A DNA stretch of 49,390 nucleotides from contig CAMTOO010000005.1 of NCBI GenBank assembly GCA_947074185.1, positions 1-49,390 on the forward strand, written 5' to 3'. The notes under the pieces are model-generated. The model saw nothing but the letters and a program-made list of their open reading frames with translations. It did no database searches and was not told the DNA's origin. Within the stretch, counting starts at the first letter, position 1. Each line of letters begins with the position of its first letter. The translations under genes and the position numbers were made by a program. The DNA comes from an uncultured Negativicutes bacterium. Its GTDB lineage: Bacteria; Bacillota; Negativicutes; Acidaminococcales; Acidaminococcaceae. Positions 15,886 to 23,854 of this stretch are shown piece after piece.

Positions 15886-17115
15886 TTATTCTTCCTTCCC
15901 ATTTGGGAAATAATAATCATGAATTGCATTTACAGCATTCGTAACATCTTTTTCTGGAATCAAGCAAGAAATACTAATTTCAGAAGTACTGATTACTGCA
16001 ATATTAATATTAGCTTTCGCTAAAGCACCAAACATAGCTGCCGCAATACCTGGGCTACCAAGCATCCCAGCACCGACAACAGAAACTTTAGCAACATTTA
16101 TTTCTACTTCAAATTTATCAAAGTTCATTGATTCTTTAAGGTCTTCAATAACAGCAGTAGCATCTACTAACTCAGTTTTTGTTACTGTGAATAGAATATC
16201 ATTTTTATTATCCTCAACACGAGCGCTTTGAACAATCATGTCAACGTCAATATTAGCTTCTGCCAAAGCAGAGAAAATTGTAAAAGCAACACCAGGATGA
16301 TCCGGCACGCCACGAACTGCTATTTTAGCTACATTAGTATCATGAGCAACCCCACGAATAACAAAATTTTTCTCTTGCACTGTATATTCCCCCCTAATAA
16401 TTGTTCCAGGAACGTCATTAAATGTTGATCTAACATGTATCGCAACATTATTATGTTCACCATATTCTACTGCACGTGGTTGCATTACACCTGCACCCAA
16501 ACGAGCAAGTTCAAGCATTTCACCAAAAGTAATTTCTTGCATCTTTTGTGCATTAGATACAATACGTGGATCAGCGGAATAAACACCGTCTACATCTGTA
16601 TAAATTTCGCACAAATCTGCTTTTAAGCCTGCTGCCACAGCAACAGCAGTAGTATCACTACCACCACGACCAAGGGTTGTAATCGCACCTTCATCTGTAA
16701 CACCTTGGAAACCAGCAACAATTACTATTTTACCTTCATTCAAGGCTTCATCCACTCTGTGTGAAAGAACATCTTGAATAGCAGCTTTTGTATGCTTATC
16801 ATTAGTTCGAATACCAGCTTGAGCACCTGTAAAAGAAATTGCAGGATGTCCCTTCGCTTCAAAAGCACTTGCTAATAATGCAATAGATACTTGTTCACCA
16901 GTAGCCAAAAGCATATCCATCTCTCTTTTAGGCATTTCTGGATTTACCTTTGCAGCTAGCGCAAGCAAATCATCTGTTGAATCTCCCATAGCAGATACAA
17001 CTAATACTATTCTGTCATCAGGCTTTTTCTCACGCAAAATACGATCGACTATGCCATGCATTTTTTCTGGTGTAGCAACAGAGCTACCACCAAATTTCTT
17101 AACTAAAGTAGCCAT
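15886..17115 (-). CDS. lysC: Aspartate kinase
   Basis: Phosphorylates aspartate to aspartyl phosphate, the first step to lysine, threonine, methionine and aspartate semialdehyde. It is 409 aa with the kinase motifs KKFGGSSVA at residues ~4-12 and TTLGRGGSDTTAVA (~150-165). Two C-terminal ACT regions follow (DHPGVAFTIFSAL and SVVGAGMLGSPGIAAAMF) for feedback control. The ATG at 17115 is preceded by GGGAGG; an upstream frame to 17163 lacks support. Aspartate semialdehyde from this pathway is the co-substrate of the carboxyspermidine dehydrogenase in the polyamine operon, a metabolic but not a proven regulatory link. Confidence 0.93.
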   Translation of the reverse strand: MATLVKKFGGSSVATPEKMHGIVDRILREKKPDDRIVLVVSAMGDSTDDLLALAAKVNPEMPKREMDMLLATGEQVSIALLASAFEAKGHPAISFTGAQAGIRTNDKHTKAAIQDVLSHRVDEALNEGKIVIVAGFQGVTDEGAITTLGRGGSDTTAVAVAAGLKADLCEIYTDVDGVYSADPRIVSNAQKMQEITFGEMLELARLGAGVMQPRAVEYGEHNNVAIHVRSTFNDVPGTIIRGEYTVQEKNFVIRGVAHDTNVAKIAVRGVPDHPGVAFTIFSALAEANIDVDMIVQSARVEDNKNDILFTVTKTELVDATAVIEDLKESMNFDKFEVEINVAKVSVVGAGMLGSPGIAAAMFGALAKANINIAVISTSEISISCLIPEKDVTNAVNAIHDYYFPNGKEE

Positions 17116-17168
17116 TTTATCCTCCCAAGTTTTAGTAAGAGAAACCTGAGTATTTATCTCCAAATAAC

Positions 17169-17197
17169 ATTATCCCATTTATTTTATAAACGGTCAA
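17169..17197 (-). promoter_or_regulatory. lysC promoter
   Basis: Minus strand: -35 TTGACC (17192-17197), 17-nt spacer, -10 GATAAT (17169-17174). No leader long enough for a lysine riboswitch separates it from lysC. Confidence 0.65.
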
Positions 17198-17204
17198 TAA
17201 ATAT

Positions 17205-17221
17205 ATCCAAGGACCTTGGAT
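17205..17221 (-). terminator. Weak hairpin after mutS2
   Basis: Palindrome ATCCAAG-GNC-CTTGGAT followed by an interrupted ATATTTATT tract on the minus strand. It may terminate mutS2 transcripts weakly or bind a protein near the lysC promoter. Confidence 0.4.
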
Positions 17222-17245
17222 GTACACTCAAAAGTATTTCAATAG

Positions 17246-19603
17246 TTACAAAGTAGCTATCGTAACACCACTACCACCATCACTAAGCTCAGCCTCTTTA
17301 AGAGTTTTAACGCTGCCATGAGTACGAAGATACGCAGTTAAGCTAGCACGTAATGCACCTGTACCTTTACCATGGATAACCCTTACTTCACCAATGCCAG
17401 CAAGCAGTGCATCATCAATAGCTTTATCAACTTTAGGAATCGCTTCGTCCGTAGTTAACCCACGAACATCAACTTCCCTTTTAGCAGAATTAGTCTTTGC
17501 TACAAACATGTTATGGTTATAGCCTTTACGATAAGTAGATTTTGTAGAAGCAGGAGCAGAAGATTGACTTACCAAAATACAGTTTTTAAGAGGTACATTC
17601 ATTTTCAAGATACCAACACTTACTGTAGCCTCTTTCCCGCTTACTTCTAACACCGTACCATTTTTATGTAACGAGCTAACAAATACTGTTTGCCCTACTT
17701 TCGCAGTCTCAGGTGTCAATACCTGACCTTCAGGAAGCGGTGCTTCGGTACTAAATTGCTTGCTAAGTTTCTTCTTAGCTTTCTCAGCAGCTTCCTCGAG
17801 TTTCTTACTATCGAAATCCGCTTTAAATTTACGCAACTCTTTTAAAATAGCCTCCGACTCACGGCGACTAGAACGATAAATATCATCAGCTTGTTCACGA
17901 GCCTTACGCAACATTTCTGTTTTACGTCGATCAAGCTCTTTCTTTTGATGTTGCAATTCGTTTTTAAGCTTTTCACTTTCATAGCGCAAAGAATCCATTT
18001 CGCGATTGCTACTTTCATACTTACGACGCTCGCCCTCTAACCCTTGCAAAACGTCTTCCATATGAACATGTTCTTGCTCTAAAAGTTGACCTGCTGCTTC
18101 AATAATCTCAGCATCAAGACCAAGCTTTTTACTAATATTAAAAGCATTACTACTACCTGGCACACCCATAAGCAATCTATAAGTTGGCATCAAGGTATCT
18201 GGATTAAACTCCACACTTGCATTTTCCATGCCAGTACGCCCATAAGCGAATGTTTTAAGCTCGCTATAATGAGTAGTTACAATAGTCATAACTTTATTCT
18301 TATGTAAATGTTCTAACATTGCCATAGCAAGTGCTGCGCCTTCATTAGGATCAGTACCTGCACAAATCTCATCTATTAAAACTAAATCACGAGGTTTAAC
18401 TTCTTTTAAAATACGAATTAAATTAGTCATGTGACCAGAAAACGTACTTAAACTTTGCTCAATACTTTGTTCATCGCCAATATCCGCGTAAATAGCTCTA
18501 AATACCGGTAACTTTACATTACGAGCAGGAAGAAATAATCCAATTTGCGTCATCAAAGCAAATGTACCAACTGTCTTTAAAGCAACTGTCTTACCACCAG
18601 TATTAGGACCAGTAACAAGTAGTGTATCAAAATCATCACCTAAAGCAATATCTAAAGGTACAACCTTATCCTTATCGATCAAAGGATGACGACCTTGCTC
18701 AATCTTCACCCCACCATCTAATACAAGCATCGGTCTAACAGCCTCTTGCTCCATAGCTAAAAGCCCACGTGCTGCAACAGCATCTAAACGAGTAGCAATT
18801 TCAAGAGAAGAAGTCAAAGTGTCTGCTTCTTGTCCAATATTAGCGGAAAGTTGTTTTAAGATACGTTCAATCTCTTCTTTTTCTTCTGCTAAATAACGCT
18901 TAATATCATTATTTAGATTAACTATTTCTAAGGGTTCAATAAAAAGTGTCGCACCAGTACCAGATTGATCATGAACAACACCTGGAAAGTTCATCTTATA
19001 TTCCTGCTTAACAGGGATAACATACCTATCACCACGCATAGTTACAATACTTTCTTGAAAATACTTTTGGTTATGCTGGTCATGTAAAATGCTATCTAAT
19101 TTAGACTTCACTTTATTTTTAGCACTAATAATACCAGTTCTAAGACCGCCAAGTTTTGTGGAAGCACTGTCTTTTACTTCGCCTTTTTCAGAAATAGCGT
19201 TATCAATTTGCTTTACTAAGCGAGGAAACGCAGTTAATCCTTCACTAACTTCTGAAAGTACTGGTGCCATCTCATGTTCTTTTTCTAAAAACATTTTTAG
19301 TACACCAAAAGCATCAGCAGAGGAACCTACTTGCATTAAAGTTTCCTCATCCAAAGTTCCACCTATCTTAGCACGCTTAATAGCATCACTAATATTATAT
19401 AAGCCACCTAAAGGAAAACGTTTTCCCTCATCAAAAAGTCGAACTGCCTCAGCTGTTTCCTCTTGAAGCATCTTTACTTCTGCAAAATCAGAAGCAATTT
19501 GCATACCCAAAATATACTCTTTGGCAAGAGATGTTCCAGCTTTAGCAGCAACCATAGCTTTTACTTTATCAAATTCTAATGTTTTAATCGCAAAACGCGC
19601 CAT
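17246..19603 (-). CDS. mutS2: Endonuclease MutS2
   Basis: MutS-family ATPase without mismatch-recognition domain, 785 aa, the normal length. It acts on recombination intermediates and/or collided ribosomes. The core helical domain comes first, then the ATPase with Walker A GPNTGGKTVALKT (around residue 330), DEICAGTDPNEGAAL and TTHYSELK. A long charged coiled coil (~510-620) and a C-terminal Smr nuclease domain with VDVRGL and VIHGKGTGALR complete it. It starts 5 bp after the U32 gene stop codon, so they form one transcription unit. Confidence 0.95.
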   Translation of the reverse strand: MARFAIKTLEFDKVKAMVAAKAGTSLAKEYILGMQIASDFAEVKMLQEETAEAVRLFDEGKRFPLGGLYNISDAIKRAKIGGTLDEETLMQVGSSADAFGVLKMFLEKEHEMAPVLSEVSEGLTAFPRLVKQIDNAISEKGEVKDSASTKLGGLRTGIISAKNKVKSKLDSILHDQHNQKYFQESIVTMRGDRYVIPVKQEYKMNFPGVVHDQSGTGATLFIEPLEIVNLNNDIKRYLAEEKEEIERILKQLSANIGQEADTLTSSLEIATRLDAVAARGLLAMEQEAVRPMLVLDGGVKIEQGRHPLIDKDKVVPLDIALGDDFDTLLVTGPNTGGKTVALKTVGTFALMTQIGLFLPARNVKLPVFRAIYADIGDEQSIEQSLSTFSGHMTNLIRILKEVKPRDLVLIDEICAGTDPNEGAALAMAMLEHLHKNKVMTIVTTHYSELKTFAYGRTGMENASVEFNPDTLMPTYRLLMGVPGSSNAFNISKKLGLDAEIIEAAGQLLEQEHVHMEDVLQGLEGERRKYESSNREMDSLRYESEKLKNELQHQKKELDRRKTEMLRKAREQADDIYRSSRRESEAILKELRKFKADFDSKKLEEAAEKAKKKLSKQFSTEAPLPEGQVLTPETAKVGQTVFVSSLHKNGTVLEVSGKEATVSVGILKMNVPLKNCILVSQSSAPASTKSTYRKGYNHNMFVAKTNSAKREVDVRGLTTDEAIPKVDKAIDDALLAGIGEVRVIHGKGTGALRASLTAYLRTHGSVKTLKEAELSDGGSGVTIATL

Positions 19604-19608
19604 TCAAA

Positions 19609-22086
19609 CTATACCCCACGATAATAATGTCCTCTTGTAGTTTTAGGCAAATTAGTCTCCGCCTTAATATAACCAGCAAGAACTTGTTTATAAGTATTTA
19701 CAATATCACGTACTTTCTCTTCATCATAATCACGAGCATCAATACGCAAACGTTGTACACCTATTTCTTCCAAATGCTTAATTCCTGTTAATACAGATAA
19801 ATCATGAGCATTCAAAACATGCATCTTACAGAACTGATCGCCAACTAATTTAAAATTAGCATCCTTACGATCATTCAAATAAACTTCTTCTTTACATTTG
19901 TGCTTGCAAGCGCCTTTATCTAAGTCACCTAAAAAGCTACCACTTACACAATACTCTGAAACCATCATCTCAATAGGACCTTGCACTAAGCACTCTAAAC
20001 TAATAGGGCTTACCTTTGCCAAATGCTCTATTTGATTCATAGTTAATTCCAAAGACAAAGTAGCACCAGAGGCGCCGTTATTTTGCCAGAATTCAAGAGT
20101 TTGATAGTTGAAAATGTTAAGAGATGAATCAGCCCATAAAGGAACTGTCACGCCTTTTTCTTGCGCCAAATACCATAAACCGTTGTTATTAATGTATAAA
20201 AGGTCTGGTTGTAAGCTTTCAACTAAATCCATAAACTTGCTGAAATATGGTAATTGATTTTCATTAACAATACGAGGTGTATTGAAGGCAATCTTTTTAC
20301 CCGCTCTGCGAACAAGTGCCAAAGCTTTTTCATAATCAGCAGTGGATGTATCTTTAACAGTAAATCTATCGCCACCAAAAATAATCCAGTCAGCGTCGCC
20401 AGCAAGAGCGGCTTCCACTTTAGCAAGAGAATCCACATGCACAGTTAAGACACTGTTTCTACTACGACTACCTTTTTCTTCTGGCACTGTTTTAAAACGT
20501 TCTTTCTTAACTTTAACTCTTGGTAATTCAAAAGCTAAAAGTCTATTTGCATCTAAATCATCACAAGCTTTTCTACGAGCTTCGTTAATTTCACTCATAG
20601 GCACCATAACATTGTCATCACAAGTTAGAACTAATTCTTCAAGTTCATATTCTGTTGTGCCTAAGCGATCAACTTGTTTTCTAACAGTTTCCTCATTAAG
20701 AGCATGTTTACGTGCTTCTTCAACAATAAAGTCTGTAGCGCCATAACCAGTAAAGCCATCTGCATCAGTTAAAACTACTTGCAAAGGTTCACCAAGTTTA
20801 GCAGTAACTTCTGCTGTTATAGGAATACGCTTTTTATTCTTCTCACCAAAGAAGCTTTGAGCATATTCCATAAGTTTATTATCTAAAGTTCTAAACACAC
20901 GGTCATTAAGTTTTATTCCACTAGGAACATTAATAGTAACTTGAGTACCAGCCTTAGCAGTTTCTACAGCATTACCATTAACAGTAAGTTCTGTAACTGT
21001 AGTACCTACGCGTCCACCAACAGTAACCCAAAACTCTAACCCATCACCAACTGCAAGATTTTTATCAAGTTTAATAGTTGCTTTCTTATTGCCATGATCA
21101 AGTTTAACTACGCGGCCAATAAGAACGCCTCTATTATTAGGACGTCTATCGCTCATCATATCTTTACCAGGACGACGTTCTAAATAAGCAGTAGTAAAAT
21201 CTCTATTAAAGATTTGTTCAATGTTCTGCAAATCTTCTTCAGGCACTTCATACTCACCAAGTTTATAAGAGTCAATAGCTCTGCGATAAGCATCTACAAC
21301 GATCGCTACATATTCAGGGCGTTTCATACGTCCCTCGATTTTATAAGACACTACCCCAGCTTCAATTAGTTGCGGCAAAATAGATAAAGTGTTCATATCC
21401 TTAGGACTTAAAAGATATTGACCAACATCCTTACCTTCAAGAAGGTTTTTACCATCACTATTTACAAGTTCATATGGCAATCTACAAGGTTGCGCACATT
21501 TACCACGATTACCACTACGACCGCCAATCAAACTACTCATTAAGCATTGTCCAGAGTAACATACACAAAGAGCACCATGAATAAACACTTCTACCTCAGT
21601 ATCAGTGCCATGGCAAATCTTATCAATATCTTTCAAAGAGAGTTCGCGAGCTAATACTGCACGCTCCATCCCTGCTTTAGCAGCAAATTCCACACCAGCA
21701 GAATTAGTAATAGTCATTTGAGTACTAGCATGCAAAGGTAATTCTGGTACAATTTTACGAGCTAAATTAATAACACCTACATCTTGCACGATAATACCAT
21801 CAATGCCAATGTTACTTAGGAACACTAAATAAGCTGCCAATTCATTTAGTTCTGAATCGTCCACAATAGTGTTTACAGTAATAAAGATGCGAACATGATG
21901 TAAATGCGCAAAGCGTACTGCACGTTTCATCTCTTCGTCATCAAAATTACTAGCATATTGACGGGCGCCAAAAGCCTTGCCACCCATATACACAGCATTA
22001 GCCCCAGCGTTAACGGCAGCTTCTAATGCTTCAAAGCTCCCCGCCGGAGCTAATAGTTCAATTTCTTGGTTCATAATATTCTGCAC
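19609..22086 (-). CDS. U32-family protein with DUF3656 domain (RlhA-like)
   Basis: 825 aa, the long form of the U32 family. The N-terminal U32 domain starts with ELLAPAGSFEALEAAVNAGA and contains the clustered cysteines of SGQCLMSS and GKCAQPCR, which in relatives bind an iron-sulfur cluster. The middle and C-terminal parts correspond to DUF3656 and a second U32-like half ending in a Cys-rich ACKHKCKEE segment. E. coli RlhA and TrhP use related proteins for rRNA/tRNA hydroxylation with prephenate, so an RNA-modifying role is more likely than peptidase activity. The GTG at 22086 has AGGAT upstream; ATG 22074 is an alternative start. Confidence 0.88.
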   Translation of the reverse strand: MQNIMNQEIELLAPAGSFEALEAAVNAGANAVYMGGKAFGARQYASNFDDEEMKRAVRFAHLHHVRIFITVNTIVDDSELNELAAYLVFLSNIGIDGIIVQDVGVINLARKIVPELPLHASTQMTITNSAGVEFAAKAGMERAVLARELSLKDIDKICHGTDTEVEVFIHGALCVCYSGQCLMSSLIGGRSGNRGKCAQPCRLPYELVNSDGKNLLEGKDVGQYLLSPKDMNTLSILPQLIEAGVVSYKIEGRMKRPEYVAIVVDAYRRAIDSYKLGEYEVPEEDLQNIEQIFNRDFTTAYLERRPGKDMMSDRRPNNRGVLIGRVVKLDHGNKKATIKLDKNLAVGDGLEFWVTVGGRVGTTVTELTVNGNAVETAKAGTQVTINVPSGIKLNDRVFRTLDNKLMEYAQSFFGEKNKKRIPITAEVTAKLGEPLQVVLTDADGFTGYGATDFIVEEARKHALNEETVRKQVDRLGTTEYELEELVLTCDDNVMVPMSEINEARRKACDDLDANRLLAFELPRVKVKKERFKTVPEEKGSRSRNSVLTVHVDSLAKVEAALAGDADWIIFGGDRFTVKDTSTADYEKALALVRRAGKKIAFNTPRIVNENQLPYFSKFMDLVESLQPDLLYINNNGLWYLAQEKGVTVPLWADSSLNIFNYQTLEFWQNNGASGATLSLELTMNQIEHLAKVSPISLECLVQGPIEMMVSEYCVSGSFLGDLDKGACKHKCKEEVYLNDRKDANFKLVGDQFCKMHVLNAHDLSVLTGIKHLEEIGVQRLRIDARDYDEEKVRDIVNTYKQVLAGYIKAETNLPKTTRGHYYRGV

Positions 22087-22107
22087 AAAAGTGTATCCTT
22101 TCAGATC

Positions 22108-22992
22108 TTAGTTATTTGTTATATCTACTGTAAAGTTAAGAGAACTTGCTGCTGCATTGCCTTCCCATGGTCTACCATAAACCATTTTCATATCATATGT
22201 TCCAACTTCACGTGCAGCAAAGAACAAAATTTCATAACCACCTACTCCAGTCATTCCTCTAGGAGTATCTTTTGGAATCATAAAAGAACTACCTACTAAT
22301 AGAATTCCTTTTTCTCCTTCTGGAATGTTGTCACCACCAGGAATTTGAGCACTCCAGCGGTAACCAGTAGTCGGATTAGATTTTAATTGAATAGCAAACA
22401 TATCACCTTTTTTAAGGTTAAGTACTTTGCCTTCTACTTTATCAGTAATTCTATGAATAGGAATCAAACGACCTACTTCACCAATACGCATTAACGGAAT
22501 TAATTTTTCATAAGTTGTGAATGTGTTTGGCATGTCATATTTTTTCTTAGCAGTAAATACGCCATCTTCACCAAAAAGAATATCTGTGAAATCATCATCC
22601 ATTACTTCTCTTCTTGCCATACCGTCTTGTAAAAAATCGTTAAGTGAAAATTCTTTACCAGATGTTAAGTCGATGTTCACTGGTTTAAAGAACTTTTCGC
22701 CTTTTGAATTTGCACCACTTAATAATATGCTTACTAAACTTGGGCGATTAAGGGTAACTTTATAATCTACAAGTCCATCTCTACCAACGCGTTTTCTTAA
22801 ATCAGCAGCCACTGCATTTAAAATACTATTAGCATTTGCTTCTAAAGCTTCATTATTTGCTCCATCAATAACTGGTATATGAGTAAATGATGTACCGCTT
22901 TTTTCTATTTTTGTTAAAACAGTTGTTGGTTGCCATGCAAATGCTGACACACAACTTAATATCATCATGAAAGTAATTATTAAAATTTTCAT
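22108..22992 (-). CDS. Secreted chagasin-like (I42) protease inhibitor with N-terminal DUF3298-like domain
   Basis: 294 aa with a Sec signal peptide ending near ALA-like CVSAFAWQ (~residue 19). The C-terminal third shows the three loops of chagasin-family cysteine-protease inhibitors: NPTTGY, GVGGYE and YGRPWE. The N-terminal part (conserved TSGKEFSLNDFLQDG) resembles the DUF4163/DUF3298 module of Firmicutes wall and spore proteins. The location would be periplasm or surface. Fusing these modules suggests control of an exported Cys protease or a recycled inhibitor fold. It is the promoter-proximal gene ahead of the U32 gene and mutS2. The inhibitor assignment is good; the target is unknown. 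Confidence 0.75.
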   Translation of the reverse strand: MKILIITFMMILSCVSAFAWQPTTVLTKIEKSGTSFTHIPVIDGANNEALEANANSILNAVAADLRKRVGRDGLVDYKVTLNRPSLVSILLSGANSKGEKFFKPVNIDLTSGKEFSLNDFLQDGMARREVMDDDFTDILFGEDGVFTAKKKYDMPNTFTTYEKLIPLMRIGEVGRLIPIHRITDKVEGKVLNLKKGDMFAIQLKSNPTTGYRWSAQIPGGDNIPEGEKGILLVGSSFMIPKDTPRGMTGVGGYEILFFAAREVGTYDMKMVYGRPWEGNAAASSLNFTVDITNN

Positions 22993-23030
22993 TTCTAGGC
23001 CTCCTAAAACGTATCTTATCTAACATTACT

Positions 23031-23059
23031 ATTATATTACATCTAGTGGTAAGTAACAA
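23031..23059 (-). promoter_or_regulatory. Promoter of the chagasin-like gene
   Basis: Minus strand: -35 TTGTTA (23054-23059), 17-nt spacer, -10 TATAAT (23031-23036). AGGAGG follows before the ATG. Confidence 0.7.
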
Positions 23060-23072
23060 CATTTATTTAAAT

Positions 23073-23123
23073 AAAAAACCATAGGCACCCATGTTTAAAT
23101 CGAATTTATTCGGGAGCCTATGG
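23073..23123 (-). terminator. Intrinsic terminator after autotransporter 1
   Basis: Minus strand: stem CCATAGGC / GCCTATGG extended by CCC/GGG, large AT-rich loop, then TTTTTTATTT. It differs from the terminator after autotransporter 2. Confidence 0.8.
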
Positions 23124-23146
23124 CTTATTTTTATTTAATTCTTATA

Positions 23147-23854
23147 CTACCAAGTAAATCGCATACCTGCATTTACTTGCCATTTTTTCTTGATGTCTCC
23201 GCCAAATGTTTTAGCGACATCGCCGTAGAGATATGTTTTTTCAGCAAGTTTAACATTGCCGCCTATGCCAAGTTCGAACCAGTTTCCTTTGTTCTCTCTT
23301 ACATAGTTCATTACTTCGCCATTTGCTGCCACTAAGTCCATAGTGTCTTTGCCTGCAAATTCTCTATAGAAATTAGCTTTGAGATAGTAATCGTTTGTAT
23401 CATTCAAGCGTCTACCAAGTGTGAAACCTAGGCGTCCTAATAAGCTGTTTATTGCAGAACGATCTACTTTTACACCACGCTCAGTTGTATAATCCCCACC
23501 GCTTAAACGTCCATATGCAAGTTGAACTTGTGGCTCTACAAACCAACCATTTACTTGCTCAAAAGTTTTACCTAGCTCATAGCTGATGCTATATCCATTA
23601 GTATCGAAGTCGAAGGAATCTGGAAAATCTCCATAACTATCCATATCACTTCTTAAACGACCTGCACGAAGCACTAAGTCTCCATACATACCATCATCTT
23701 GATAATTCGTCATGTAAAGGCTAATACCAGTCATAGATCCTTTGCCATTACCTTCTGCATAGGTGCCTTTAGTATTACTATGGTCTACTGCAAAGCCATA
23801 GGTCCTATTGCCTATAGTTTTATCAATACCTACTTGGAACATTTGACGTTTTGA
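23147..23854 (-). repeat. Autotransporter barrel repeat, copy 1
   Basis: The 3' end of autotransporter 1. Read by eye it is identical at the nucleotide level, third codon positions included, to 26611-27316 from position 23149 up to a G/A mismatch at 23855 (27317 in the other copy). That is about 706 bp. Upstream the sequences diverge. Confidence 0.9.

Noticed and set aside
16228-16626. Plus-strand frames within lysC
   Set aside because: Shadows of the aspartokinase coding strand, with no recognisable domain or ribosome site.
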